Source: Microtetraspora sp. NBRC 13810
GTDB lineage: Bacteria; Actinomycetota; Actinomycetes; Streptosporangiales; Streptosporangiaceae
Direction of reading: 5' to 3'
Assembly: GCF_030268685.1 (NCBI RefSeq)
Contig: NZ_BSRQ01000002.1
Coordinates: forward strand, 682,001-746,000
Length of the DNA: 64,000 nucleotides
Made by a program: the position numbers and the translations under genes. The notes beneath the pieces are model-generated. The model was not told the origin of the DNA. It saw only the letters and a program-made list of their open reading frames with translations, and did not search any database. Within the stretch, counting starts at the first letter, position 1, and each line of letters starts with the position of its first letter. This document shows positions 34,529 to 43,424 of the stretch, piece by piece.

Positions 34529-36175
34529 ATGGAGTCTTCGAAGCACGCGGGTGACATCGCCGTCTCCGTCTCCAGGGCCTATGGCGTCGAGACCATGTTC
34601 ACCCTGTCCGGCGGCCACGTGTTCCCGCTCTATGACGGAGCCGTCCACGAGGAAATGCCGATCCTCGACGTACGCCACGAACAGAGCGCGGTCTTCGCCG
34701 CCGAGGCGACCGCCCGGCTGACCAGGAAACCCGGCCTGGCCGTGCTCACCGCCGGTCCCGGCATCACGAACGGCGTCAGCGGAGTCACCACCGCCCACTT
34801 CAACGGCTCGCCCGTGGTGATCCTCGGCGGGCGGGCGCCGAAGTCCCGCTGGGGCGAAGGCGCCCTGCAGGAGATGGACCACCCGCCGCTGTTCGACTCG
34901 ATCACCAAGCTGGCGTTCACCGCGGGCTCGGCCGAGAGCGTCGGGCAGGACGTGGAAAGCGCGTTCCGCACCGCGATCGCGCCGCACCGCGGGCCGGTCT
35001 TCCTCGACTTCTACATGGACGACCTGTTCTCCCCCTCGCCCGGCCACCAGGTCGAGACGCTCACCCCGTCACCGCTGGAGCCCGACCCGGAGGCGCTGGC
35101 CGCGATCGCCCGGCTGATCGCCGAGGCCGAGCGTCCCGTGCTGGTGCTCGGCTCCGACGTGTGGATGGACCGTGCCGAGGAGGCCGCCCGCGACTTCGCC
35201 GAGGAGTGGCGGCTGCCCGTCATCCCCAACGGCCAGGGCCGCGGCATCCTGCCCGCCGGCCACGAGCTGCTCGTCACCCGGGCCAGGAGCGTCGCGTTCG
35301 GCCAGGCCGACCTGGTCGTCGTCGTCGGCGCCCCGCTCGACTTCCGGCTCGGCTACGGCTGGTTCGGCGGCAAGGAGGGCGCGCCGCTGGCCAAGGTCGT
35401 GCACATCGCCGACGCGCCGTCCCAGCTCGCCGCGCACATCGGCACGGCCGCCGCCGCCTCCGGCGACCTCTCGCTCGTCCTGTGGGGTCTCGCCACCGCG
35501 TGCGGCACCGCCGGTGTCTCCCCCAAGAGCTACGAGCCGTGGCTGACCAGGCTGGCCGAGACGGCCGCGGCGGCCATCGCCGGCGACGCGCCGCTGCTCG
35601 CCGCCGGGACCGACCCGATCCACCCCATGCGCATCTACGGCGAGCTGGCCAAGGTCCTCGACGACGACGCCGTGGTCATCGGCGACGGCGGCGACTTCGT
35701 CTCCTACGCCGGCAGGCACGTCGAGCCGAGACAGCCCGGCTGCTGGCTCGACCCCGGCCCGTACGGCTGCCTGGGCACCGGCCTCGGCTACTCCATCGCC
35801 GCCCGCCTCGCCCGCCCGTCCTCCCAGGTGGTGCTGCTCCTCGGCGACGGCGCGGCCGGCTTCTCCCTGATGGACGTGGACACCCTCGTACGGCACCGCC
35901 TGCCGGTCGTGATGATCTGCGGCAACAACGGGATGTGGGGGCTGGAGAAGCACCCGATGCAGCTCCTCTACGGCTACGACGTGGCCGCCGACCTGCAGCC
36001 CCAGTGCCGCTACGACCAGGTGGTGACCGCGCTGGGCGGCGGCGGTGAGCTGGTGACCTCGCCCGAGGAGATCGGCCCCGCGCTGCGGCGGGCGCTCGAC
36101 TCCGGCGTGCCCTACCTGGTCAACATCGCGACCGACCCGGCGGTCGCCTACCCGCGCAACACCACCGGGGTGTGA
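34529..36175 (+). CDS. Acetolactate-synthase-like thiamine-diphosphate enzyme
   Basis: 548 residues with the three TPP-enzyme domains: N-terminal pyrimidine-binding (VRHEQSAVFAAEATARLT with the catalytic Glu, AGPGITNGVSG), a central domain, and the C-terminal pyrophosphate domain (GDGAAGFSLMDVDTLVRH then GNNGMW). It resembles IlvB but no small regulatory subunit is adjacent, and the residues around the active site differ enough that a benzoylformate- or oxalyl-type activity is possible. It starts 24 bases after bioD. Confidence 0.82.
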   Translation: MESSKHAGDIAVSVSRAYGVETMFTLSGGHVFPLYDGAVHEEMPILDVRHEQSAVFAAEATARLTRKPGLAVLTAGPGITNGVSGVTTAHFNGSPVVILGGRAPKSRWGEGALQEMDHPPLFDSITKLAFTAGSAESVGQDVESAFRTAIAPHRGPVFLDFYMDDLFSPSPGHQVETLTPSPLEPDPEALAAIARLIAEAERPVLVLGSDVWMDRAEEAARDFAEEWRLPVIPNGQGRGILPAGHELLVTRARSVAFGQADLVVVVGAPLDFRLGYGWFGGKEGAPLAKVVHIADAPSQLAAHIGTAAAASGDLSLVLWGLATACGTAGVSPKSYEPWLTRLAETAAAAIAGDAPLLAAGTDPIHPMRIYGELAKVLDDDAVVIGDGGDFVSYAGRHVEPRQPGCWLDPGPYGCLGTGLGYSIAARLARPSSQVVLLLGDGAAGFSLMDVDTLVRHRLPVVMICGNNGMWGLEKHPMQLLYGYDVAADLQPQCRYDQVVTALGGGGELVTSPEEIGPALRRALDSGVPYLVNIATDPAVAYPRNTTGV

Positions 36176-36195
36176 CCCTGCGCCGGCGACCGCCG

Positions 36196-36211
36196 CCCCG
36201 CCCGAGCGGGG
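36196..36211. terminator. Short hairpin between convergent genes
   Basis: CCCCGC (36196-36201)/GCGGGG (36206-36211) with a 4-base loop, directly beside the kinase stop codon. Weak but well placed. Confidence 0.4.
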
Positions 36212-38140
36212 TCAGGAGGTCGCCGGCTTGCCCGCCGTCGGCGTCGGCGTGGACCCCGGATCGGGCGAGGCGCAGCCCGCCTGCGGATCGACCACGATCG
36301 TGATGGTCTTCTTCAGCTCCAGCGAGGATCCCGAGTTCGGATCCTGCTGGACGACGATGTAGCAGTCGAGTGCGGGGCCGCCGCCGCTCACCTGCACCTT
36401 GGCCTGGAAACCGGCAGCCCTGATCTCGGCCACGGCGTCGACCAGCATGAGCCCGAGCAGGCCGGGCACCGGCTTCTTGGCCACCGGCGTCGGCGAGGGC
36501 GAGACCGGCTTCTTGGTGATGGACGCGCTGGCGCTCGGACTGGGCGACTTGGTGGGCGTCGGGGAGGGATCCGGGGTCGGCTCCTCCTCGGGAGTCTCCT
36601 CCGGCTCCTTGACGGGCGGCGGCTTCGCCGCGACCCTGGTCGGCTTCGTCTTGGTCGGGGTGGGTTCGAGAGGCTCGGTGTCCCGCACGTTGGGCGTGTT
36701 GGCGACACCCTCCACGTGGCTCTTCGGCGGGGTCACGTCCGAGCCGCCGAAGTCGGACAGGGCGACGGCGACCCCGCCGACGCCGAGCACGGCGACGACG
36801 GTCGCGCTGATCACGCCGATCCGGCGGCGGGCCGACGGCTGGGACGACCGCCTGCGTCCGCCCCGGGAACCTTCCACACTCCGGGCCGCGACGGTGTCCG
36901 GCCGCCCCGTGTCATACCCCGGTCCCGTCTCCGGGCCGTATCCGCCCGCCTCGTACCCGCCGTCGTACCCGGCCGCCTCGTAGCCGCCTGTGGGGGCGGC
37001 GTGCGCACCCGTGGGGGCGTAGGCGTCGGCGGGGGCATAGGAGCCGGTCTGCGCGTAGGCGCCCGTCTGGGCGTGCGTCCCCATGTGGGGGTGGGCGCCC
37101 GTGTGGGGGTGCGCGGTCTGGGGGTGGGCGCCCGTCTGGGGGTGGGCGCCCGTCTGGGGGTGCGCGCCCGTCTGAGGGTGCGCGCCCGCGGCGAAGCCGT
37201 CGGTCAGCCCGCCGTAGCCGCTTGTCGCGGCGGCCTGGCCGTACGAGCCGGTGTAGTGCGCGCCGGTGGCGGGCGGCTGCGGCTGCGGGATCGCGGGCGA
37301 CTCGCCCGTGCCGCCCTGGATCGCCTCCCGCGCGGCCTGGCTCATCAGCTCGGCGCTGGCGAACCGGCGGGCCGGGTCCTTCGACAGCGCCCGCTCGACC
37401 AGGCGCCGGATGTCGATCGGCACGTCGTCGGGAAGCGGCGGCGGAGCCTCGCGGATGTGCTTGAGCGCGATCGTCACCGGGGTGTCGCCCTCGAAGGGCC
37501 GGTGCCCGGCCAGGCACTCGTAGGCCACCACGCCGAGCGCGTAGATGTCCACGGCGGGCGTGACCGGCTGGCCCTCGGCCTGCTCGGGCGCGCAGTAGGC
37601 GGCGGTGCCGAGCACCATGCCGGCGTCGGTCAGCCGGCTCGCCGCGTCGGCCCTGGCGATGCCGAAGTCCGTGAGGACCAGCGTGCCGTCCGCCCTGACC
37701 AGCAGGTTGCCCGGCTTGATGTCCCGGTGCACGATGCCCTGCTCGTGCACGGCGGAGAGCGCGGAGGCCGCCTGGGCGATCAGCTCCATGGCGGGCTCGG
37801 CCGCGATGCGACCGATCCGGGTGAGCAGCCGGTCCAGCGCCTCCCCGTCGACGAACTTCATGACCAGGTAAGCCTGCGCCCCCACGCCCGGCACCTGGTC
37901 CACACCGTAGTCGTAGACGTCCACGACACCCGGGTGGTTGATCGTCGCCATCGCCCGCGCCTCGTCGCGGAAGCGCTGGCCGAAGCCGGGATCGTCACTA
38001 CGGCCGGGCAGCAGCACCTTGACGGCCACCGTACGGCCGAGCACGACGTCCTCGCCCCGCCACACTTCGCCCATGCCACCGGCGCCGAGGCGGGTATCCA
38101 GGCGATACCGCCCCGCCAACGTCGTACCTTGGGCCACCAT
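36212..38140 (-). CDS. PASTA-type Ser/Thr protein kinase (PknB family)
   Basis: 642 residues. Kinase domain 1-270: GAGGMGEVWRGED, Lys in VAVKVLLPG, HRDIKPGNLLV, DFGIARAD and APEQAEGQPV. Then a low-complexity juxtamembrane region (about 300-420) with tandem G-A-H-P-Q-T units and later Tyr/Gly-rich units, one membrane segment (VISATVVAVLGVGGVAVAL, about 440), a Pro/Thr/Lys-rich extracellular linker and a single C-terminal PASTA domain (VPGLLGLMLVDAVAEIRAAG). PASTA kinases sense muropeptides or lipid II and phosphorylate cell-division proteins. One PASTA repeat is fewer than the four of PknB. Confidence 0.92.
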   Translation of the reverse strand: MVAQGTTLAGRYRLDTRLGAGGMGEVWRGEDVVLGRTVAVKVLLPGRSDDPGFGQRFRDEARAMATINHPGVVDVYDYGVDQVPGVGAQAYLVMKFVDGEALDRLLTRIGRIAAEPAMELIAQAASALSAVHEQGIVHRDIKPGNLLVRADGTLVLTDFGIARADAASRLTDAGMVLGTAAYCAPEQAEGQPVTPAVDIYALGVVAYECLAGHRPFEGDTPVTIALKHIREAPPPLPDDVPIDIRRLVERALSKDPARRFASAELMSQAAREAIQGGTGESPAIPQPQPPATGAHYTGSYGQAAATSGYGGLTDGFAAGAHPQTGAHPQTGAHPQTGAHPQTAHPHTGAHPHMGTHAQTGAYAQTGSYAPADAYAPTGAHAAPTGGYEAAGYDGGYEAGGYGPETGPGYDTGRPDTVAARSVEGSRGGRRRSSQPSARRRIGVISATVVAVLGVGGVAVALSDFGGSDVTPPKSHVEGVANTPNVRDTEPLEPTPTKTKPTRVAAKPPPVKEPEETPEEEPTPDPSPTPTKSPSPSASASITKKPVSPSPTPVAKKPVPGLLGLMLVDAVAEIRAAGFQAKVQVSGGGPALDCYIVVQQDPNSGSSLELKKTITIVVDPQAGCASPDPGSTPTPTAGKPATS

Positions 38141-38417
38141 GATTCCCCCGTTACCCCCCTGTCGCGTCCGACCTCTCCCACCTCAAGGATTCTCCAACAA
38201 AGCGGATGAGTATCGCGGCAAGATAACACCAAGGTCACGAAACCCGGCGTTTATCCGATCCGCACCGCTCCTGCGGGAAGTCAGAGCGCCCCAAGGGTGA
38301 TAAAGGGTAAGGCGCCGATCAGCTTACCGGGCTCGCGCCCGGTATGCAGCCTGCCCACCGTCCCCAGCGGCACGTCTGACACCGTCCGCCACCGGCGCGC
38401 TCCCTAAACTGGCGCGC

Positions 38418-38798
38418 ATGACGCTGGTTCCAGGGCTGACCGCCCACATGTCGATCATGGTTGAGCGAGAGGACACCGCGCTCACCATGGGCAGCGGCGA
38501 CGTGCCCGTGCTGGGCACCCCGCGGCTGCTCGCGCTCGCCGAGGCGGCGACCGTGCGCGCGGTCCAGGGCCACCTCGACCCCGGCCAGACCACCGTCGGC
38601 ACCCGGGTGGAGCTCGACCACCTGTGGGCCTGCCCGGTCGGCACGCATGTGGCGATCAGCGCGGAGCTCACCAAGGTCGACGGCACCCGGCTGGTCTTCG
38701 GTTTCACCGCGAACACCAAGGACGCGCTCGTCAGCTCGGGAACGATCGAGCGCGCCGTGGTGGACCGCGAGCGTTTTCTCAACCGGCTCGCACGCTGA
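38418..38798 (+). CDS. Hotdog-fold thioesterase (FlK-like)
   Basis: 126 residues of the hotdog fold: MTLVPGLTAHMSIMVERED, TPRLLALAEAATVRAVQG and TVGTRVELDHL are typical of the fluoroacetyl-CoA-thioesterase-like family. Likely hydrolyses an acyl-CoA; the physiological substrate is unknown. Convergent with the biotin carboxyl carrier gene with no base between the two stops. Confidence 0.85.
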   Translation: MTLVPGLTAHMSIMVEREDTALTMGSGDVPVLGTPRLLALAEAATVRAVQGHLDPGQTTVGTRVELDHLWACPVGTHVAISAELTKVDGTRLVFGFTANTKDALVSSGTIERAVVDRERFLNRLAR

Positions 38799-39014
38799 CT
38801 ATTCGTCGATGACCGCGATGACGTCACCCTCCTGGACGACATCGCCCTCCTTCACCCTGAGCTGGGCGACCACCCCGGGGTCCTCGGCCAGGACCGGGAT
38901 CTCCATCTTCATCGACTCCAGGATGACCAGCGTGTCACCCTCGTCCACGGTGTCTCCCTCGGCGGCGACGACTTTCCAGACGTTCGCCACCATCTCCGCG
39001 CGTACCTCGGCCAT
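38799..39014 (-). CDS. Biotin carboxyl carrier / biotinyl-lipoyl attachment protein
   Basis: 71 residues: a stand-alone biotinyl domain with the attachment site ESMKMEIPV (Lys near residue 36) and the typical VVAAEGDTVDEGDTL and GDVVQEGDVIAVID hairpins. ATG 39014 follows AGGGGAG at 7 bases. It lies 57 bases after the biotin carboxylase stop on the same strand and is its probable carboxyl acceptor; the matching carboxyltransferase is not in the window. Confidence 0.9.
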   Translation of the reverse strand: MAEVRAEMVANVWKVVAAEGDTVDEGDTLVILESMKMEIPVLAEDPGVVAQLRVKEGDVVQEGDVIAVIDE

Positions 39015-39071
39015 CGGGTGCTCCCCTCTCAAGAATGATGCAACTCTGCCAGATCTGCCCGGGTCGGTCCG

Positions 39072-40400
39072 CTAGCGCATGCGGGACACGAGACCGGTGT
39101 CATAGTCGCCGGACACGAACTCGGGCCGCTCCAGCAGCTCGGCGCAGAACGGCAGGTTGTTCTTGGGCCCCTGGAGCTTGAAGGCGGCCACCGCCTCCCT
39201 GCCCCGCTCCAGCGCCTCCGCCCGGGTGGCGCCGTACACGCACAGCTTCGCCATCAGCGGATCGTAGAACGGGGTGACCGTGTTGCCCTCTTCGTAACCC
39301 GCGTCGACCCGCACGCCGTCGCCCTGCGGCTCGGCCCACAGGTCGATCTTGCCAGGGCCGGGGAAGAACCGCTTGGGATCCTCGGCGTAGACCCGGAACT
39401 CGATGGCGTGCCCGCTCGGCGTCACGTCGGCGGCCACCGGCTCGCCGGCCGCGATCAGCAACTGGGCCTCCACCAGGTCGAGGCCGGTGACCAGCTCGGT
39501 GACCGGGTGTTCCACCTGGAGCCTGGTGTTCATCTCCAGGAAGACGAAGTCCTGCTTGTCCGCGTCCACCAGGCACTCCACGGTGCCCGCGCCGCGGTAG
39601 CCGACCGCCTCGCCGGCCCGCACGGCCGCCGCCAGCATGCGCTCGCGCAGCTCCTGGGTGATGCCGGGCGAGGGCGACTCCTCCACGACCTTCTGGTGCC
39701 GGCGCTGCACCGAGCAGTCGCGCTCGCCCAGGGCGAGCACGGTGCCGTCGGCCAGGCCGAGGATCTGCACCTCGACGTGCCGGGCCCGCTCGATGTAGCG
39801 CTCCAGCAGGATGGCGACCTCGCCGCCGAACCGCGCCGCCGCCCGAGCCGCCGCGTCGAACGCCTTGGCCAGCCCGTCCTCGTCGCGGGCCACGCTCATG
39901 CCGATCCCGCCGCCGCCGCCCGCGGTCTTGACCATGACCGGGTAACCGATCGCCAGCGCCGCCGCCCTGGCCTGCTCGATGTCGGCGACCGGCTCGCGGG
40001 TGCCCGCGGCGACCGGCACGCCGGCCTCCTCCATGAGGTTCCGCGCGTTGATCTTGTCGCCCATCCGCTCGATCGCCTCCGGCGAGGGGCCGATCCAGAC
40101 CAGCCCGGCCTCGATCACGGCGCGGGCGAACGCGGGGCTCTCGGCGAGGAAGCCGTACCCCGGGTGCACCGCCTGCGCACCGGTCCGCCGCGCGGCCTCC
40201 AGCACCTTGCCCACGTCGAGATAACTCTGTGCCGGGTTGGCCGGGCCGAGCAGGACGGCTTCGTCGGCCTCCCGCACGAACGGCAGGTCGGCATCCGCCT
40301 CCGAATGGACGGCGATCGCCCGCAGCCCCATCCCGCGAACCGTACGAATGATCCGCCGGGCGATCTCGCCCCGGTTGGCGACCAGAACGGACTCGAACAC
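39072..40400 (-). CDS. accC: Biotin carboxylase subunit of acetyl-CoA carboxylase
   Basis: 442 residues. VLVANRGEIARRIIRT, HPGYGFLAES, the ATP-grasp GGGGGIGMSVARDED, RDCSVQRRHQKVVEESPSP and EMNTRLQVEHPVTE are the biotin carboxylase signatures. It carboxylates biotin on the carrier protein using ATP and bicarbonate, first step of malonyl-CoA or related acyl-CoA synthesis. Stand-alone 442-residue length is the bacterial AccC type rather than the fused AccA type of many actinomycetes. Downstream BCCP gene is probably co-transcribed. Confidence 0.93.
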   Translation of the reverse strand: MFESVLVANRGEIARRIIRTVRGMGLRAIAVHSEADADLPFVREADEAVLLGPANPAQSYLDVGKVLEAARRTGAQAVHPGYGFLAESPAFARAVIEAGLVWIGPSPEAIERMGDKINARNLMEEAGVPVAAGTREPVADIEQARAAALAIGYPVMVKTAGGGGGIGMSVARDEDGLAKAFDAAARAAARFGGEVAILLERYIERARHVEVQILGLADGTVLALGERDCSVQRRHQKVVEESPSPGITQELRERMLAAAVRAGEAVGYRGAGTVECLVDADKQDFVFLEMNTRLQVEHPVTELVTGLDLVEAQLLIAAGEPVAADVTPSGHAIEFRVYAEDPKRFFPGPGKIDLWAEPQGDGVRVDAGYEEGNTVTPFYDPLMAKLCVYGATRAEALERGREAVAAFKLQGPKNNLPFCAELLERPEFVSGDYDTGLVSRMR

Positions 40401-40557
40401 TTGTGATCTCCCCTGCGCTCGCCCAGCAACGCCTGTGACGCCTCACCACCCTAAGACGGAGATCCCGTACAGCCTTTCCCCCGAAACCACCGTTCCCCGG
40501 GGCGCGATCTGTAGGAAGCCCACAACAACGCCACCTCTCGCGACGGCCGGATTGGTC

Positions 40558-41832
40558 TCAGAGCCGGTGCGACGGGGGCAGCCGATCCACGACCCGGGAG
40601 AGGGCCTCCACCACCGCCGGGTCGTACTCGGTGCCGATGGCGAGGCGCAGCCGCTCCAGCGCGGCCCCGGCGCGGTCCCGGTCGACGGAGCCGCTGACCA
40701 GGTCGTCGTAGGCGTTGGCGGCCTTGATGATGCGGCTGGCCGGCGGCGGGCAGTCGGCCGGCGGGTCGCACTGGCGGCGGACCACCTCGGCCACCCGGTC
40801 GAGCACCCCGGTCTGCCTGATCACCTCGGCGCCCAGCTCGGCGATGCGGCGGGCCTGCTCGGGATCGGTGAGCACGGTGGCGCCGCCCGGAATGGGGTCG
40901 CGCAGGGAGAGCTGGCCGATGTCGTGCATGAGGGCGGCGTACTCCAGCTCCAGCAGGTCGGGCTCGGCCATGCCCAGCTCCCTGCCGACGGCCACGGCCA
41001 GGTGGCTGACCCGGCGCGAGTGGCCGGGCTCGACGTAGCCGCCGACCTCGGTGACCCGGGACAGCGCTCGGACGGTCTGCAGGTAGGTCGCCCTGATCCC
41101 GGCGTACTTGCGGAAGGCCACCTGGGTGACGAGGAGCGGGGCGGAGAAGACGAGGAGGGCGGCCATGTCCATGCTGTGCGCGGCCAGCGCGAGCAGCAGC
41201 CCGGAGGCGGCGACGGCCGCGCCGAGCGGTGCGGCCATGCCCAGCTCGTCGCGGACCGCCACACTGAAGGCGGTGCGCACCTGGTCGGCGCGGAGCATGG
41301 CGGCCAGCACGATGTCGGCGGACAGCGCGAGCAGGATCATCACGGCCATGACGCCGAGCACCGGCGACCACGTCTGCCCCGGCGACATGGTCAGCTCGTA
41401 CAGCGGTTCGGCCAGCGGCCGGAAGGCGAAGGCGAGCAGGGCTCCGGTGAGCAGCCGCCTGGCCAGCGCGTCCAGCCGGGGCGGGCGGCCCACCGCGAGA
41501 TGCGGCAGCGCTCCGGCGATCATGCCGACGGCGAGCACGGCGATCACCTGGAGGGCCGAGTGCCGTGCCTGGTCGCCGCCCATGTCGAGCAGCAGCGTGT
41601 AGCCGAGGGCGGCGGCCGTGCTGATCGGGGCCACCTCCCGGTTGCCCGGCATGGTCAGCCTGGCCAGCTCGCCGGCCGCGATCAGCGCGCCGAACCCGAC
41701 GGCCACCGACCCGTCCGTGAGCCCCACGGCGGCCGTGTGCGAGACGCCCGCCACGGTCGCCAGCCCGGCGGCGCAGATGAGGAGTAACTGGCCGGAGTCG
41801 AGGGCCCGCCAGGGGCGCGTCATGACGGTCAT
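40558..41832 (-). CDS. Membrane HD-domain protein without GYP motif
   Basis: 424 residues: about seven membrane segments in the first 230 residues, then an HD phosphohydrolase domain (GHSRRVSHLAVAVG, ALMHDIGQLSLRDP, ASRIIKAANAYDDL). The HHExxDGxGYP stretch of true HD-GYP phosphodiesterases is missing; the corresponding place reads VRRQCDPPADCPPP. It overlaps the upstream HD-GYP gene by 4 bases (ATGA), so the proteins are made together and may work as a pair, one degenerate. Confidence 0.82.
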   Translation of the reverse strand: MTVMTRPWRALDSGQLLLICAAGLATVAGVSHTAAVGLTDGSVAVGFGALIAAGELARLTMPGNREVAPISTAAALGYTLLLDMGGDQARHSALQVIAVLAVGMIAGALPHLAVGRPPRLDALARRLLTGALLAFAFRPLAEPLYELTMSPGQTWSPVLGVMAVMILLALSADIVLAAMLRADQVRTAFSVAVRDELGMAAPLGAAVAASGLLLALAAHSMDMAALLVFSAPLLVTQVAFRKYAGIRATYLQTVRALSRVTEVGGYVEPGHSRRVSHLAVAVGRELGMAEPDLLELEYAALMHDIGQLSLRDPIPGGATVLTDPEQARRIAELGAEVIRQTGVLDRVAEVVRRQCDPPADCPPPASRIIKAANAYDDLVSGSVDRDRAGAALERLRLAIGTEYDPAVVEALSRVVDRLPPSHRL

Positions 41833-43184
41833 CGCTCGGACACCACCTGGATCGGCGCGGTCGGGTCGTCGTGGTCCTTGACGACGGTCTCGTCCTGGTC
41901 GGCGGGCGGCACCGGCACCGCGCGCGGCGGCTCCCAGCCCTCCCGCTCGACGGCCTTGACGAACGCGGTCACCATCACCGGGTCGAACTGGGTGCCCGCG
42001 CCCTTGCGCAGCTCGTCGATCGCCACGGGCACCGGCCGCGCCCCGCGGTAGGACCGGTCGGAGGTGATCGAGTCGAAGGCGTCGGCGACCGCGATGATCC
42101 GGGCGAACTCCGGGATCTCGTCGCCGGCCAGGCCCATCGGGTAACCGGTGCCGTCGTGCTTCTCGTGGTGGTGCATGATCCCGGCGAACGCCTCGTCCAG
42201 GAAGTCGATGCCGCGCACGATCTCCAGGCCGCGCATGGGGTGCAACTGGATGGCGGCGAACTCCTCCTCGGTGAGCGGCCCGTCCTTCTGCAGCACCTTG
42301 GTCGGCACGCCGAGCTTGCCCACGTCGTGCAGCATCCCCGCGTAGCGGATCGCGCGCAGCCGCTCGGAGCCCATGCCGATCTCCTCGGCGATCATCGTGG
42401 AGGCCAGCGACACCCGGGTGCAGTGGCCCCGGGTGTAGTAGTCCTTCGTCTCGACCGCCTGGCAGAGGGACGCGATCGTGGCGTCGTAGGAGCGCTGCTG
42501 CGCGAGGTACTGGCCGAACGCCCACCGGGCCACGAACAGCGGCAGCAGCACCAGGACGGCCGAGATCGACTGCACGGTGGCCCAGAGCCCGGCGATCAGC
42601 AGCCCGAAGGTGGCGTAGCCGAGATAGGACACCAGGAGCTGGACCATGCCGCGCACCGGGACCCGGTCGACCTGCCCGGCCAGCGACAGCATGACCGCGA
42701 TCAGCGCGAAGTTCAGCGGGACGAAGACCGCCGCCGCGCCCGCGAAGGGGACGATCAGCTCGTCGAACCGGGCGATGTCCGGCACACCGGGCCGGCCGCC
42801 GAGCCGTACGAAGACCTCGCCCGCGGCGTAGCCGCAGATCGCGAACTGCGCGCCGTTGAACAGCCGTTTGGCCAGAGGCAGCCCCGGGCGGACGCTGAAC
42901 ACGGCGGTGAAGCCCACGATCGCCGCGCCCGCCGGGCCCACCAGGACCACGGCGGCCAGCGCGGCCGAGAAACTGACCGAGATGGCCGCCTGCCGGACGT
43001 TGAGCAGGGTGGGCACCGACTCGCACACCAGGAAGAGCAGCGCCAGCACCAGCAGCGTGGGCCACTCAAGCCTGGTGAACTCTTCTCGCGCGATGAGGCC
43101 GTGCCAGAGCAGGACGAACGCCAGCCCGGCCACGGCCACCAGATTGACTTTGGCGAACCACGGCAGTCCACGCAATGCGGCCAC
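41829..43184 (-). CDS. Membrane-anchored HD-GYP phosphodiesterase-like protein
   Basis: 451 residues: seven or eight N-terminal membrane segments (to about 220), then a complete HD-GYP domain: RGHCTRVSLAS, MLHDVGKLGVPTKVL, LHPMRGLEIV, and HHHEKHDGTGYPMGL. HD-GYP enzymes hydrolyse cyclic dinucleotides such as cyclic di-GMP, or act as sensors. The N-terminal part is the conserved actinobacterial membrane sensor module. Located after a 36-residue peptide gene and before the second HD gene. Confidence 0.88.
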   Translation of the reverse strand: MAALRGLPWFAKVNLVAVAGLAFVLLWHGLIAREEFTRLEWPTLLVLALLFLVCESVPTLLNVRQAAISVSFSAALAAVVLVGPAGAAIVGFTAVFSVRPGLPLAKRLFNGAQFAICGYAAGEVFVRLGGRPGVPDIARFDELIVPFAGAAAVFVPLNFALIAVMLSLAGQVDRVPVRGMVQLLVSYLGYATFGLLIAGLWATVQSISAVLVLLPLFVARWAFGQYLAQQRSYDATIASLCQAVETKDYYTRGHCTRVSLASTMIAEEIGMGSERLRAIRYAGMLHDVGKLGVPTKVLQKDGPLTEEEFAAIQLHPMRGLEIVRGIDFLDEAFAGIMHHHEKHDGTGYPMGLAGDEIPEFARIIAVADAFDSITSDRSYRGARPVPVAIDELRKGAGTQFDPVMVTAFVKAVEREGWEPPRAVPVPPADQDETVVKDHDDPTAPIQVVSER

Positions 43185-43207
43185 CTAACGGTGTCACGGG
43201 CGCGTGC

Positions 43208-43318
43208 TCACGTCCAGGAGATGCCTGGAGGGGCGCCGGTCGTGCCCTCCACGGACGTCACCGGCACGACCAGCAACACAGCCGCCGCCAACAGCCGGAT
43301 GACCATACCCTTCAACAT
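43208..43318 (-). CDS. 36-residue hydrophobic exported peptide
   Basis: A short open frame MLKGMVIRLLAAAVLLVVPV followed by a TSVEGTTGAPPGISWT tail. The first 20 residues look like a signal or membrane segment. The ATG at 43318 has an excellent GTGGAGG site 6 bases upstream, and the stop is 23 bases before the HD-GYP start on the same strand, so it should be the first gene of that operon. No family recognised; too short for standard gene callers. It may be a small membrane subunit or a secreted peptide. Confidence 0.6.
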   Translation of the reverse strand: MLKGMVIRLLAAAVLLVVPVTSVEGTTGAPPGISWT

Positions 43319-43424
43319 GTGCCGCCTCCACGTCGATTTCGAGCCTCAGGCTACAGAAACGCCTCTCGCGAGGTGGCCGACTCCAGCAAAGCGTAATCAA
43401 CCCGTCACCCGGCGACACGACCGA

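Noticed and set aside
40558-43065. Single 835-codon protein covering both HD genes
   Set aside because: Its first 400 codons are out of frame with the HD-GYP protein; the two genes overlap by ATGA in different frames.
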